Source: Vibrio spartinae
GTDB taxonomy: Bacteria; Pseudomonadota; Gammaproteobacteria; Enterobacterales; Vibrionaceae
DNA length: 64,000 nucleotides
Direction of reading: 5' to 3'
NCBI RefSeq assembly: GCF_024347135.1
Contig: NZ_AP024907.1
Location: forward strand, 1,603,001-1,667,000
This document shows positions 34,919-43,869 of this stretch, piece after piece. The notes below the pieces were generated by a model. It had not been told where the DNA came from, ran no database searches, and saw nothing but the letters and a program-made list of their open reading frames with translations. The position numbers and the translations under genes are program-made. Every line of letters starts with the position of its first letter. Positions within the stretch are counted from its first letter, which is position 1.

Positions 34919-36205
34919 ATGACAACGCGAAAACTGCTATTAGATTTTAGTCTGCTGAAAGAGAACCCCCATTTTAGAATGGTGTTTATTGCCAGAATGA
35001 TGTCCGTACTCGCTTTAGGTATGATGACGGTCGCCGTGCCCATCCAGATTCATCAAATGACCGGTTCAACCTTGCAGGTTGGCTTGATTATGGCCTTAGA
35101 CGGCATCGGTATGTTTATTGGCCTATTATTCGGTGGGGTGCTGGCCGATAAATATGATCGCCGGAAATTGATTTTGATTGCCCGCGCGACCTGTGGCATC
35201 GGTTTTGGGGCATTAGCGCTCAATAGCCTGTTGGCGAACGCATCATTGAGTGCGCTTTATATCCTCTCCGTGTGGGATGGTTTTTTTGGCGCAATGGGCA
35301 TGACGGCGCTGATGGCGTCGCTGCCTGTGATTGTCGGGCGAGAAAACCTACCGGCGGCAGCGGCCTTGAGTATGTTAACGGTACGCATCGGGATGGTGCT
35401 TTCGCCGGCGATTGGCGGTCTGATCATTTCATTTGGTGATGTTAGCTGGAACTATTTAGCCGCGGCTGTCGGGACACTAGGGACATTGATCCCCTTGTTC
35501 AGACTGCCGACGATGAAACCGACGTATCACACGCCGGAGAATCCTTTACTCTCTTTGTATGAGGGGGTTAAGTTTCTGTTTTCCAATAAAGTGGTTGGCT
35601 GTGTGGTGGTATTCGGTACATTGGAGACTCTGGCGACAGCGGTACGGGTGATGTTCCCGGCATTGGCGTTAGAAACGTTTACCGGTGATGCAACGAATGC
35701 CGGTTTAATGTATTCAGCGATTCCCCTTGGTGCCATGGTCGGCGCTTTAACTTCCGGGTGGGTGAAAACGTCACGCAAGCCCGGCATGGTAATGATTTAT
35801 GCGACGATGGGGACCTTCTTATCCATTGTTTTAATGGGATTGGCAGGTAACTTCTGGTTGTTCTTAGTGATTCTGGTGGTCTATGGCTATGCCGGCTCGG
35901 TTGCTTCTCTGTTGCAATATTCCATCGTTCAGGGGCATACGCCGGATCACTTATTAGGACGTGTCAGCAGCCTGTGGACAGCGCAGGATGTAACGGGAGA
36001 TTCAGTCGGTGCGCTGGGGCTCGGCGCGCTTGGTAAAGTCATGGCGCCGGCGGTGTCGGTCTTTAGTTTTGGGGTCGGGGCAACCGGTATCGGCATGTTG
36101 ATGGTGATTGTATTTCGTTCTTTACGTCAGGCGACACTGTTCGATCCGGCCTTAGCGCCTCAAGATGAAGCGGGTGGTGATACGCCACAAGCCACGACAA
36201 GCTAA
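34919..36205 (+). CDS. vabS: MFS catechol siderophore exporter (EntS/VabS type)
   Basis: 428 residues with 12 predicted membrane helices. Family features are the N-terminal FRMVFIARMMSVLALGMMTV, the MFS loop GGVLADKYDRRKLI and the central MTALMASLPVIVGRENLPAA, resembling EntS. EntS-type pumps move newly made catechol siderophore across the inner membrane for later release through TolC-like channels. It is divergent from the FepDGC importer and shares the Fur region, so synthesis, export and import would respond together to iron. A 16-bp tandem repeat and a terminator follow the stop. Confidence 0.88.
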   Translation: MTTRKLLLDFSLLKENPHFRMVFIARMMSVLALGMMTVAVPIQIHQMTGSTLQVGLIMALDGIGMFIGLLFGGVLADKYDRRKLILIARATCGIGFGALALNSLLANASLSALYILSVWDGFFGAMGMTALMASLPVIVGRENLPAAAALSMLTVRIGMVLSPAIGGLIISFGDVSWNYLAAAVGTLGTLIPLFRLPTMKPTYHTPENPLLSLYEGVKFLFSNKVVGCVVVFGTLETLATAVRVMFPALALETFTGDATNAGLMYSAIPLGAMVGALTSGWVKTSRKPGMVMIYATMGTFLSIVLMGLAGNFWLFLVILVVYGYAGSVASLLQYSIVQGHTPDHLLGRVSSLWTAQDVTGDSVGALGLGALGKVMAPAVSVFSFGVGATGIGMLMVIVFRSLRQATLFDPALAPQDEAGGDTPQATTS

Positions 36206-36229
36206 CTATTGCCGCCATCAGCGAATACT

Positions 36230-36279
36230 GTCACAAGTTAATACCGTTACAAGTTAATACCGATAGAAGTTAAACCGAC
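36230..36279. repeat. 16-bp tandem repeat downstream of the exporter gene
   Basis: Two near-perfect copies of TTACAAGTTAATACCG (the first begins GTCACAAG) and a third decayed copy (ATAGAAGTTAAACCG), lying between the exporter stop and its terminator. Confidence 0.85.
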
Positions 36280-36285
36280 GAAATC

Positions 36286-36315
36286 AAAATACCGCCTCAA
36301 ACGAGGCGGTATTTT
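36286..36315. terminator. Bidirectional terminator between exporter and binding-protein genes
   Basis: CAAAATACCGCCTC / GAGGCGGTATTTTG is a perfect 14-bp inverted repeat with a very short loop, between convergent genes and with A/T flanks on both sides. Confidence 0.92.
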
Positions 36316-36345
36316 GGTTCGTCAAGCGTTTATTGGCTAAACGTT

Positions 36346-37338
36346 TTATTGGCTGAACGTCTCGTCCAGCGTGACAAGCAAGTTCATCGCACTGTAGTAA
36401 TCGAGCCTGAAAGAGTCGTTACCCATTGCAAAAGCATTGCCTTGGCTGATCGCGGGCAGGTGGGCGATGAACTTGTTATGTTTAACCTGCTTGATCAGCG
36501 ACTCATCTGCGGCAAATAACAGCACTGAGCGGCCTGTAATCGCATCGGCAAAGTTTTCTCCGTTGACCGGCACGATATCTTGGCGTTGGCCCATTTGATG
36601 GTTGTTCTTCAGTGCGTCAGGGAGCGGGCTCAGGGTAAAACCCAGTGCGTTCAGTATTTGTCCCTGTGCTGAGTCGTTGGTCCAGAAGTTACCGCCACGA
36701 TTGTCTCCGTAATAGACCAGCGCGGAGACCGGTTGCGGTGGCAGTGAAATTCGCGCTCTCAATGCCGTCAGTTTGGTATCAAATTTGGTGATGGCTGACT
36801 CGGCTTGTTTTTCTCTGTCGGTGATAGACGCCAACAGACGCGCTAACGTTTGCCAGCTCTTGTCATCGTAATTGATGACCAATGTCGGTGCGATGGTTGA
36901 GAACTGCCGATAGAGTTTGAGCGCCGAGTCTCCGCCGGTCGCAGACACAATAATCAGGTCGGGTTTTTGTTTCGCGACGGCTTCCGCATTGGCGACGCCC
37001 TGATACAAGGGCTTGACCCCGCGGGCGTAGGCGACTTGGTTCCACTGATAAAAGAAACCGTTCTGGTCAGCCACGTGTGTGTTTGGGCGTGAGCCTCCCG
37101 AGGCAATGAGCGGCGCATCGATGGTGAGCAAGGTGCCGGTGATCGACACGCTGGTGGAGACAATGCGTTGCGGGGGCGCGTTCAGCGTCACCTTGCCGTA
37201 ACGGCTGACAATGGTTTTCGGCCAGCCCTCGGCAATCGTCAGGGTGGTTTCTGAGGGTTGATTTGTCGTGTGATCATTGCACCCTGTCATGAGCGTGGAA
37301 AGTATGATCCCCAGAAGGAAAAATGATAAGCGAGACAT
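36346..37338 (-). CDS. fepB: Ferric-siderophore periplasmic binding lipoprotein (FepB type)
   Basis: 330 residues from ATG 37338, chosen because GGAGCACCTT precedes it and a lipoprotein signal follows at once (LSTLMTGC, Cys20). The mature part is a class III (TroA/FepB-like) iron-siderophore binding protein: PQRIVSTSVSITGTLL, KQKPDLIIVSATGGDSA and a long connecting helix. It should capture the ferric siderophore in the periplasm and pass it to FepDGC. The frame is open further upstream, but those residues lack a signal and overlap the Fur region. A 15-16-base duplication (GTTTATTGGCTAAAC type) lies at the stop codon. Confidence 0.88.
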   Translation of the reverse strand: MSRLSFFLLGIILSTLMTGCNDHTTNQPSETTLTIAEGWPKTIVSRYGKVTLNAPPQRIVSTSVSITGTLLTIDAPLIASGGSRPNTHVADQNGFFYQWNQVAYARGVKPLYQGVANAEAVAKQKPDLIIVSATGGDSALKLYRQFSTIAPTLVINYDDKSWQTLARLLASITDREKQAESAITKFDTKLTALRARISLPPQPVSALVYYGDNRGGNFWTNDSAQGQILNALGFTLSPLPDALKNNHQMGQRQDIVPVNGENFADAITGRSVLLFAADESLIKQVKHNKFIAHLPAISQGNAFAMGNDSFRLDYYSAMNLLVTLDETFSQ

Positions 37339-37440
37339 AAGGTGCTCCAGTGTCTGTTGCGCGCAGATCTGATTGGATTGATCAACCAGCCGGTTACAGC
37401 GCTTGAGTTCATTGTTACAGGGCACACTTTATTGCGAATG

Positions 37441-37502
37441 GCTATCATTATCAATTGATTTTATGAAAGTGGCTGTTTATTATTATGGAAATGATAACTG
37501 TT
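37441..37502. promoter_or_regulatory. Fur-box-like sequences between fepB and vabB
   Basis: GCTATCATTATCAATTGATT (37441-37460) and TATTATGGAAATGATAACTG (from 37481) carry GATAAT-type hexamers in both orientations, as expected for two divergent iron-regulated promoters. Confidence 0.75.
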
Positions 37503-37551
37503 AGCATTTGAGTGATTGTAAGTGCTAATTCGTATCGGTTTACTTCTGTTC

Positions 37552-37626
37552 GTGATTCTGTGTTGCGTGACTCTGTGTTTCGTGACTCTGTGTTTCGCGA
37601 CTCTGTGTTTCACGACTCTGTGTTTC
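37552..37626. repeat. 15-bp tandem repeat in the vabB leader
   Basis: Five consecutive copies of GTGACTCTGTGTTTC with small changes (units begin at 37552, 37567, 37582, 37597 and 37612). It lies between the Fur region and the vabB start, inside the presumed mRNA leader. The unit length is a multiple of three, so it is also open in the vabB frame. Confidence 0.95.
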
Positions 37627-37674
37627 ACGAACGTGAGTCGTCAGTCAGCAATTTTTTCAACAAGGATAATCGTC

Positions 37675-38559
37675 ATGGCAATTCCCAAGATAGCCGCATA
37701 CCCCATTCCCACTAGTGATTCATTCCCAGTGAACAAGGTCAATTGGCAGTTAGATGCAAAAAGGGCCGTGCTGCTGATTCACGATATGCAGGATTACTTT
37801 ATTAATTTCTTCGATAAGAAAGCTGAGCCGGTTCCTGCGTTGATTCAACATATTCAGTCAATCAAACAGGCGGCAAGTACGGCGGGTATTCCGGTAGTGT
37901 ATACCGCTCAGCCTGCGAATCAGGATCCGCAAGAACGTGCGCTACTAACCGATTTTTGGGGAACCGGACTCACTCAGGATACTGCAATCCTCACGGATGT
38001 CGCGCCGCAAGACAATGATACGACTTACACCAAGTGGCGCTATAGCGCATTTAAAAAGACCCCGCTGTTGGAATGGATGAACGACACAGGGCGTGACCAG
38101 CTGATCATTGTGGGTGTTTATGCCCATATCGGCGTGCTGTCTACGGCACTGGATGCTTTTATGCTCGATATTCAACCCTTTGTGGTTGGAGATGCCGTTG
38201 CCGATTTTTCATTGGCGGATCATCAATATGCCTTGCAGTTTATTACGGGCAGAGCAGGGAGTGTCAAATCCGCTCAGCGGGTTATCGACGAAATTCAGCA
38301 GAGCGCGTCATCCGTCACGTCGCTTGATCTTGATATCATGCAACAAGACGTCGCGGAGATTTTAGATCTCGATATCGAAGACATTGATGTCGATGAGAAT
38401 CTGATGCTACTTGGGCTGGATTCCATTCGCGCCATGAGTTTGTTTGAAAAATGGCGCAAGCACGGGGTGGATGTCACTTTCTCTGAGGTTATCCAACAAG
38501 TGACGTTAAGATCGTGGTGGCAAACGATGGAAGCGGCTCAAGCCCGCGCAGTCGCCTGA
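37675..38559 (+). CDS. vabB: Isochorismatase / aryl carrier protein (EntB/VabB type)
   Basis: 294 residues from ATG 37675, preceded by AAGGATAATCGTC. The N-terminal isochorismatase domain ([45 protein letters not shown]) makes 2,3-dihydro-2,3-dihydroxybenzoate from isochorismate. The C-terminal ~75 residues form the aryl carrier with phosphopantetheine Ser in [18 protein letters not shown] is loaded there by VabE and passed to VabF. The frame is open upstream to about 37522 through the 15-bp repeats, but that extension would be a Cys-rich hydrophobic repeat unlike any EntB N-terminus. It is convergent with vabE. Confidence 0.92.
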   Translation: MAIPKIAAYPIPTSDSFPVNKVNWQLDAKRAVLLIHDMQDYFINFFDKKAEPVPALIQHIQSIKQAASTAGIPVVYTAQPANQDPQERALLTDFWGTGLTQDTAILTDVAPQDNDTTYTKWRYSAFKKTPLLEWMNDTGRDQLIIVGVYAHIGVLSTALDAFMLDIQPFVVGDAVADFSLADHQYALQFITGRAGSVKSAQRVIDEIQQSASSVTSLDLDIMQQDVAEILDLDIEDIDVDENLMLLGLDSIRAMSLFEKWRKHGVDVTFSEVIQQVTLRSWWQTMEAAQARAVA

Positions 38560-38585
38560 GTGCGTTTGATATAAAAACCATTCAT

Positions 38586-38620
38586 AAAAAAACCGATTTC
38601 ATGTGAAATCGGTTTTTTTA
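38586..38620. terminator. Bidirectional terminator between vabB and vabE
   Basis: AAAAAAACCGATTTCA / TGAAATCGGTTTTTTT, a long near-perfect stem flanked by A and T runs, between convergent genes. Confidence 0.92.
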
Positions 38621-38621
38621 G

Positions 38622-40331
38622 TTAGCGGGCCGAGAATTGTTCTCTGAGCTGTTTTTTATTAATTTTACCGACTGGGGTTTTGGGTAAAACATCCATAAAT
38701 TGGATTTGATCGGGGATTTTATATTCCGCGAGGCCTTTGCCGTGCAAGAAGCGCTTGAGCACAATTGGTTTGATCGTCTTGGCTTGGTCGAGGCGCGTTT
38801 GGTTGAGAACAATAATGGCGCAGCTGCGCTCGCCGAGAAACGCATCCTGAACTGCAATTAAGGCCACATCATGGACATCCGGGTGTTGCAGTAATACGTT
38901 TTCGACTTCTTCAGCGGCAATTTTCTCGCCACCGCGGTTGATCTGATCTTTATCCCGTCCGGTGACGATGATATTGCCATCCTGAGTTAACTTGACTAAA
39001 TCACCCGTCGAGTAAAAGCCCTCATGATTAAACGCTCGTCGGTTATGTTCCGCTGCCCGGTAGTAACCGCGAATGGTGTAAGGGCCGCGAGTGAGTAATT
39101 GGCCTTCCTGACCGGCAGGTACCGGTTGGCCCTCTTCATTGACCACCAGCACTTCGTCATCGGGCGAAATCGGGCGTCCTTGGGTAGAGACGATCACGTC
39201 AAGCGGATCATCCAATCGCGTATAATTGACCAGACCTTCTGCCATGCCGAAGATTTGCTGCAATTGACAGTGCAATGTCTCTGGCAGTTGTTGTGCCGCA
39301 CTTTGGCTAAATTTGGCGCCGCCCACCTGAACCAGTTTTAAACTGGAGACGTCCTCACAGGCCGAAGGGGCGTACTGCATCCAGAGTAAGGCTAACGGTG
39401 GGACCAGCGCGGAGACGGTCACTTGGTAGCGTTCGATTAAGCCAAATGCCGCTTTCGGGGATGAATCTTGACCTAAGATGACGCAGCCCCCGGAAAAAAG
39501 CACACCCAGTGAGCCGGGAGAGCTCAACGGAAAGTTATGTGCCACAGGCAGAACACACAGGTATTTGGTTTCCGGGCCAAACCGACAGATTTCAATGCTC
39601 CCGATCACGCTGTACACGTAGTCATTGTGCGTTCTGGGGATTAACTTTGGTGTGCCGGTCGTCCCGCCAGATAACTGATAAAAAGCCACATCTGTTGCCT
39701 GACGGCCTTGTTCAGTACAAGCAAGTTTATTACCAGCGTGTTTGGCACTGACTTGCTTGGCACTGACTTGTTGGTTACTGACTTGTTGGTTACTCCCATC
39801 TAAATAGAGGGCGTCGAGCGATTGAATCTCGGGATGAGCCGCAGTACCTGACGTGATCGCAAGTTTTACCGAAGGGCAAGTGGCAAGCAGCTGTAATGCC
39901 TGTTTTTGGGTATCAAAACCGGTGATCTGATCAGAAAAAATATAGGCTTTTGCCTCGGTGTGCTGACAGAAATAGCTTAATTCCATATGACGATGGGCGG
40001 GCAGCGCGAGAACCGGTTTAATCCCTTGCATAGTTAAGGCAAAAAAGCAGTCGTAAAACTCAGTTTCATTCGCCATTTGCAGCACCACATTGTCACCGGC
40101 GTTGAGACCCAGAGAAGCAAAGCCTTGTGCCAGCCGGACGATGTTCTGCCGTAATTGTTGATACGTATATTGCTGATCGTGACACACCAAGGCGATGGCA
40201 TCCGGTGACTGATCCACGGTTGCCGATAAGCAATCAAATAGTGTCCGGTCTTGCCAGTATCCTTGCTTACGATAGTGCTGCTCATATTCCGCAGGCCAAG
40301 GGGTAAAGTCTAATTGTGTTGAGGAAATCAC
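38622..40331 (-). CDS. vabE: 2,3-dihydroxybenzoate-AMP ligase (EntE/VabE type)
   Basis: 569 residues, slightly longer than EntE (about 536). Features are FTPWPAEYEQHYRKQGYW at the N-terminus, the P-loop-like YQLSGGTTGTPKLIPRTH, the aryl-acid pocket region VLPVAHNFPLSSPG, GMAEGLVNYTRLDD, STGDLVKL and the C-terminal Lys in TPVGKINKKQL. It activates 2,3-dihydroxybenzoate as the adenylate and loads it on the VabB carrier. The extra length is partly a low-complexity insert around residues 180-205 (SNQQVSNQQVSAKQVSAKH) encoded by 15-bp tandem repeats at about 39742-39794, placed just before the ATP-binding motif. Ten bases separate it from the upstream vabC gene. Confidence 0.92.
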   Translation of the reverse strand: MISSTQLDFTPWPAEYEQHYRKQGYWQDRTLFDCLSATVDQSPDAIALVCHDQQYTYQQLRQNIVRLAQGFASLGLNAGDNVVLQMANETEFYDCFFALTMQGIKPVLALPAHRHMELSYFCQHTEAKAYIFSDQITGFDTQKQALQLLATCPSVKLAITSGTAAHPEIQSLDALYLDGSNQQVSNQQVSAKQVSAKHAGNKLACTEQGRQATDVAFYQLSGGTTGTPKLIPRTHNDYVYSVIGSIEICRFGPETKYLCVLPVAHNFPLSSPGSLGVLFSGGCVILGQDSSPKAAFGLIERYQVTVSALVPPLALLWMQYAPSACEDVSSLKLVQVGGAKFSQSAAQQLPETLHCQLQQIFGMAEGLVNYTRLDDPLDVIVSTQGRPISPDDEVLVVNEEGQPVPAGQEGQLLTRGPYTIRGYYRAAEHNRRAFNHEGFYSTGDLVKLTQDGNIIVTGRDKDQINRGGEKIAAEEVENVLLQHPDVHDVALIAVQDAFLGERSCAIIVLNQTRLDQAKTIKPIVLKRFLHGKGLAEYKIPDQIQFMDVLPKTPVGKINKKQLREQFSAR

Positions 40332-40341
40332 GGAATGCCCC

Positions 40342-41523
40342 TTATGCTGTCAGTCGTTCGTCAAGTTGAATGCCTGCGGCTTTCAATATGGTGCCCATTT
40401 TGGCGCCGGTTTCTTCAAGTTCACTTTGAGGGGAAGACTCGTTGACAATGCCGGCACCGGCAAAAATGCACATTTCGCGTTGGCCGACTTCAGCGCAACG
40501 AATCGTCACCACCCACTCACCGTTACCACGTGCATCACACCAGCCAATCATGCCACTGAAATATCCGCGCTCAAATGTTTCGATCTGCTTGATGGCTTGA
40601 TAGGCCGACTGTCTCGGGAAACCACAAACGGCGGGGGTCGGGTGAAGCTCCGCTGCGATTTGCAGCGCGTTCACATCCGGGTCAATCGCCTGACCTTCTA
40701 ACACCGTCGAGAGGTGCAGCATCGTTTCGGTTTCGATGACCGATGGCACCATCGGGGTAAAGAGATTCCGACAATAACGGCTCAAGACTTTTTCGACTTC
40801 TTCGACCACAAAGCTATGTTCATTTAAATCTTTTTGGGTATCGAGTAACGAGGTATGCGAGCGCTGGTTGTCTGATGCATTGGCTGACTTGGGACGTGAG
40901 CCTGCCAGTGGGTTTGACATGACGTGTCCGCCTTTTTTGGCTAACAGTAACTCAGGGCTGGCTCCCATCAGCTTGGCATTGTCTCCGATATCCGCAGCAA
41001 ATGTGTAACCGCGAGCATTGATGGAAAGCAGGTTTCTGAGCAGGGCGGTTTGATTAATATTTTGATCGGTTGCGATGCGCACCGAGCGGGAGAGGACCAC
41101 TTTAGAAAGCTCGGTGGTATCGAATAGATTTAATAAGGTTGAGACGCCTTGTTTATAGTCATTGCCGGTCGGCGGAGAAATGACCGTCGCTTTGTTTGCA
41201 CCAAGCGTGTCATATTTGCGCCCTCTGGCACTACTGGATACATACAGTTTTTGAGGAATAAAAAATTTCGTCGGCGTGTTTTCATCGAACGGGACAGTGG
41301 CAAACAGTACCGGATTATCATTGTCTGATGTTTTCGCCTGCGCAAGCATTTGGTTGGCGTACCGGGCAAGTTCAGAGAAGGGGATAGCCTGATTGAATTG
41401 TTGTTCAATACCGACACCCAGCATGGCGTTGTTTGGCGATGCAAAGAAAAAAGGCGCTGTCTGTAGTTCTTGGTTCAAGAGCTCTTGAGCCATTCTGGAG
41501 AATCCAACCACTTCGCGTTTCAT
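40342..41523 (-). CDS. vabC: Isochorismate synthase (EntC/VabC type)
   Basis: 393 residues from ATG 41523, chosen because GAAAGAGG precedes it and the length matches EntC. Chorismate-binding motifs are present: [45 protein letters not shown] and [24 protein letters not shown]. It converts chorismate to isochorismate, the first committed step of DHB synthesis. It is the first gene of the vabC-vabE operon, divergent from vabA across a Fur-box region. A longer upstream reading exists but starts in the promoter. Confidence 0.92.
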   Translation of the reverse strand: MKREVVGFSRMAQELLNQELQTAPFFFASPNNAMLGVGIEQQFNQAIPFSELARYANQMLAQAKTSDNDNPVLFATVPFDENTPTKFFIPQKLYVSSSARGRKYDTLGANKATVISPPTGNDYKQGVSTLLNLFDTTELSKVVLSRSVRIATDQNINQTALLRNLLSINARGYTFAADIGDNAKLMGASPELLLAKKGGHVMSNPLAGSRPKSANASDNQRSHTSLLDTQKDLNEHSFVVEEVEKVLSRYCRNLFTPMVPSVIETETMLHLSTVLEGQAIDPDVNALQIAAELHPTPAVCGFPRQSAYQAIKQIETFERGYFSGMIGWCDARGNGEWVVTIRCAEVGQREMCIFAGAGIVNESSPQSELEETGAKMGTILKAAGIQLDERLTA

Positions 41524-41596
41524 AATTACCTCTTTCAAATTTGGTGACAAATAGTTGCCATTTGTTTCATACACAAAACATTGGTAGGATTATAGG

Positions 41597-41632
41597 TGAG
41601 AACGATTATCAATTTCAAATGATAATTTATCT
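41597..41632. promoter_or_regulatory. Fur-box region between vabC and vabA
   Basis: AACGATTATCAATTTCAAAT followed by GATAATTTATCT forms an imperfect palindrome of ATTATC/GATAAT hexamers in the 162-bp divergent gap. Confidence 0.8.
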
Positions 41633-41685
41633 TGTTTATAAATTGGCAATTGTCATGGTCGTGAATCGCAACAGGAGACGTTGAG

Positions 41686-42459
41686 TTGAAGCAAAATAAC
41701 GAAACGGTATTGCTTACCGGAGCAAGTCAGGGGATTGGATATGCGGTATTGGAACGGTTGTTGGCTGAGGGGTACAAGGTGGTTGCAACGGATCGATGCA
41801 TGGACGCGCTTGAGTCAAAGTTAGGTGATTTTAAACGAGCGTATGGTGAGCAGCTCGATTGGTACGCCATTGATCTGCTTGATCGTCAGTTGGCGCAGCA
41901 GGTCGCGCAGCTTTGTCGTGAATATCACTTCGATCATTTTGTCAGTTGTGCGGGGGTATTAAGCATCGGAAATGTTCACGCAATGGCTGCTGAAGACATC
42001 AGGCAAATGTTTGACATCAATACCTTCGGTGCTTTGACCATGATTCAACATGTCGCCGAGGGGATGAAACATCGTCAATCGGGGAGCATTGTGGTGATTG
42101 GTTCGAATTCAGCCAACACGCCAAGATTGAATATTGGTGCCTATGCTGCCTCAAAATCCGCTTTACAGATGTTGGTGAAGTGCACTGCACTGGAACTGGC
42201 GGAGTACGGCATTCGTTGCAATATTGTCAGCCCGGGCTCGACCAGAACCGAGATGCAAACTCAGCTCTGGCATGATAACTATGGTGAACAACAAGTGATT
42301 GAAGGCAATCTCGAACAATATCGTCTGGGCATACCATTGAAAACCATGGCCGAACCGGTCGATATCGCTAACGCGGTGCTTTTCCTGATGTCTGACTCTG
42401 CCCGTCAAATCACGATGCATGATCTGCGGGTCGATGGTGGCGCAACGTTGGATAACTAA
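41686..42459 (+). CDS. vabA: 2,3-dihydro-2,3-dihydroxybenzoate dehydrogenase (EntA/VabA type)
   Basis: 257-residue classical SDR with TGASQGIG (11-18), SCAG in place of the usual NNAG (87-90), Ser140 region VVIGSNSANTPR and YAASK (Tyr153, Lys157). The SNSANTPR stretch is typical of EntA. It oxidises the VabB product to 2,3-dihydroxybenzoate with NAD. The start is TTG 41686, supported by CAGGAGACG at proper distance; no ATG is available near it. It is transcribed away from vabC-vabE. Confidence 0.9.
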   Translation: MKQNNETVLLTGASQGIGYAVLERLLAEGYKVVATDRCMDALESKLGDFKRAYGEQLDWYAIDLLDRQLAQQVAQLCREYHFDHFVSCAGVLSIGNVHAMAAEDIRQMFDINTFGALTMIQHVAEGMKHRQSGSIVVIGSNSANTPRLNIGAYAASKSALQMLVKCTALELAEYGIRCNIVSPGSTRTEMQTQLWHDNYGEQQVIEGNLEQYRLGIPLKTMAEPVDIANAVLFLMSDSARQITMHDLRVDGGATLDN

Positions 42460-42538
42460 TCTGATAGCGCTCCCGCTTGTCTGATAGCGCCCCGTTTGCG
42501 ACCCGACCACGAATTGGGTCATTGAGGCGAATCGATAA

Positions 42539-42569
42539 CAATCACCATCGGCAAAAGCGGTGGTGATTG
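42539..42569. terminator. Possible terminator hairpin between vabA and the PLP-enzyme gene
   Basis: CAATCACCATCG / CGGTGGTGATTG pairs with one mismatch around a 7-base loop between convergent genes. The flanks are only moderately T-rich, so termination is possible, not certain. An 18-base near-duplication (TCTGATAGCGC...) lies just upstream. Confidence 0.45.
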
Positions 42570-42603
42570 ATGATGTCAGGCCTGATGGCTGCTTTGCTAA
42601 AAC

Positions 42604-43827
42604 CTAAAAATAAGTATTGTATCGGTCGATGATGTTCAAGCTCTCATCCACAACCGCGATTTCACGCCACTTATCAAACGTTAAACAAGGGTGGGATGTC
42701 CCAAAACTCATCATATCTCCGACTTGTAAATCGATGTCAAAAGTCATGAATGCATGTTGGTCCATGATATCTTTTACCACACATGTTCCTGAATGAATGG
42801 CAATCGGCGTTTGGTCTCCGACATGATAATAAGTCAATGGGGTGGGGAGCCCGGCATCAAATGCCACATCACGTTTACCAAATCCAACAATGGCGACCCC
42901 TGGCTCAGGGATGGATAAAACGTAGGCCCAAAGCTCCATAGCAGACTGTAGCGTGGTATGACTCGCTTGGCACTGTGCATTTCTCAACATAATCTGTGTT
43001 TGAGAATCTTCATATATACCCATATCGTGAATCACGTAACATCCGGGACGAATGATCGGCACAACGTTTGGATGAAGATCCGCTTCTTTGAAAGCTTCAC
43101 AAACGATGTCGTACCAAGCAGAACCGGCTCCGGTTAATAGTGGATGTTCAGCACGAATGGATGATTGAAAGAAATCAGATGTGAAGATGTTTAGTACCCA
43201 GTCAATAAAATTGCGGACTTGAGTGACTTCATCATCACCATGTATGACCCCTTCATAAAATTCCACACCAGATAAGCGTAGAGACGTGCTTGTGTTGATG
43301 GCTCTAACCACTGAATTGACTTGCTCTTCAGTCCGACAGCCACAACGGCCGTGGTGTGCACCAAGCTCGATGAGGACATTGAGTGTCAGCGATTTTTCAG
43401 TAAAAAATGTATCTAATGCGGATACGTTTTCGACTGAGTCAACGACGCAATAAAATTGAATACTGCTAGTTTCAAGCATATTGGCGATGATCGACATGTT
43501 TGCTTTACCAACTAATTGGTTCGCCATTAAAATATTCTGACATCCGGCATGATAAGCCGTTTGAGCCTGAACCGGATTGGCAACCGTCATTCCCCAAGCA
43601 CCAGCCGATAATTGCGCTTTGATAATCTGAGGCGTCATTGTTGTTTTTGCGTGGGGAGCTAACTGAACGTGATATTTTTCGCTAAAGTTTTTCATCCACT
43701 GGATGTTGTTTTCTATTCTGTCTTTATATAAAAGCAACGCAGGTAAGCTAACATCTTCACGAAGTACGTTCGCTGCGGTATTTATGGGGTGACCTTTTTC
43801 TAGATATGTCGGATTCACTTTATTCAT
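42604..43827 (-). CDS. DSD1-like PLP enzyme (D-serine dehydratase / D-threonine aldolase family)
   Basis: 407 residues of the fold-type III alanine-racemase-like family. The PLP lysine is in LAPHAKTTMTPQII, the barrel continues through GAHHGRCGCRT and VEFYEGVIHG, and the C-terminal metal-site motif is FGTSHPCLTFDKW (His and Cys ligands). Relatives deaminate or cleave D-amino acids (D-Ser, D-Thr, 3-hydroxy-D-Asp). It is last in an operon with an IclR regulator, a RidA protein and a polar amino-acid ABC importer, which fits catabolism of an imported D-amino acid. RidA would clear the enamine/imine intermediate. ATG 43827 is preferred over 43836 for ribosome-site spacing. Substrate not assignable. 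Confidence 0.82.
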   Translation of the reverse strand: MNKVNPTYLEKGHPINTAANVLREDVSLPALLLYKDRIENNIQWMKNFSEKYHVQLAPHAKTTMTPQIIKAQLSAGAWGMTVANPVQAQTAYHAGCQNILMANQLVGKANMSIIANMLETSSIQFYCVVDSVENVSALDTFFTEKSLTLNVLIELGAHHGRCGCRTEEQVNSVVRAINTSTSLRLSGVEFYEGVIHGDDEVTQVRNFIDWVLNIFTSDFFQSSIRAEHPLLTGAGSAWYDIVCEAFKEADLHPNVVPIIRPGCYVIHDMGIYEDSQTQIMLRNAQCQASHTTLQSAMELWAYVLSIPEPGVAIVGFGKRDVAFDAGLPTPLTYYHVGDQTPIAIHSGTCVVKDIMDQHAFMTFDIDLQVGDMMSFGTSHPCLTFDKWREIAVVDESLNIIDRYNTYF

Positions 43828-43869
43828 CTGATTCATCCTTGAGCGAATAATAACCGCTGTTGTGATTGA

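Noticed and set aside
42460..42495. Second operator for the LacI-type repressor (GATAGCGC copies)
   Set aside because: Only the half-site GATAGCGC recurs and no palindrome is formed; it looks like another short tandem duplication.
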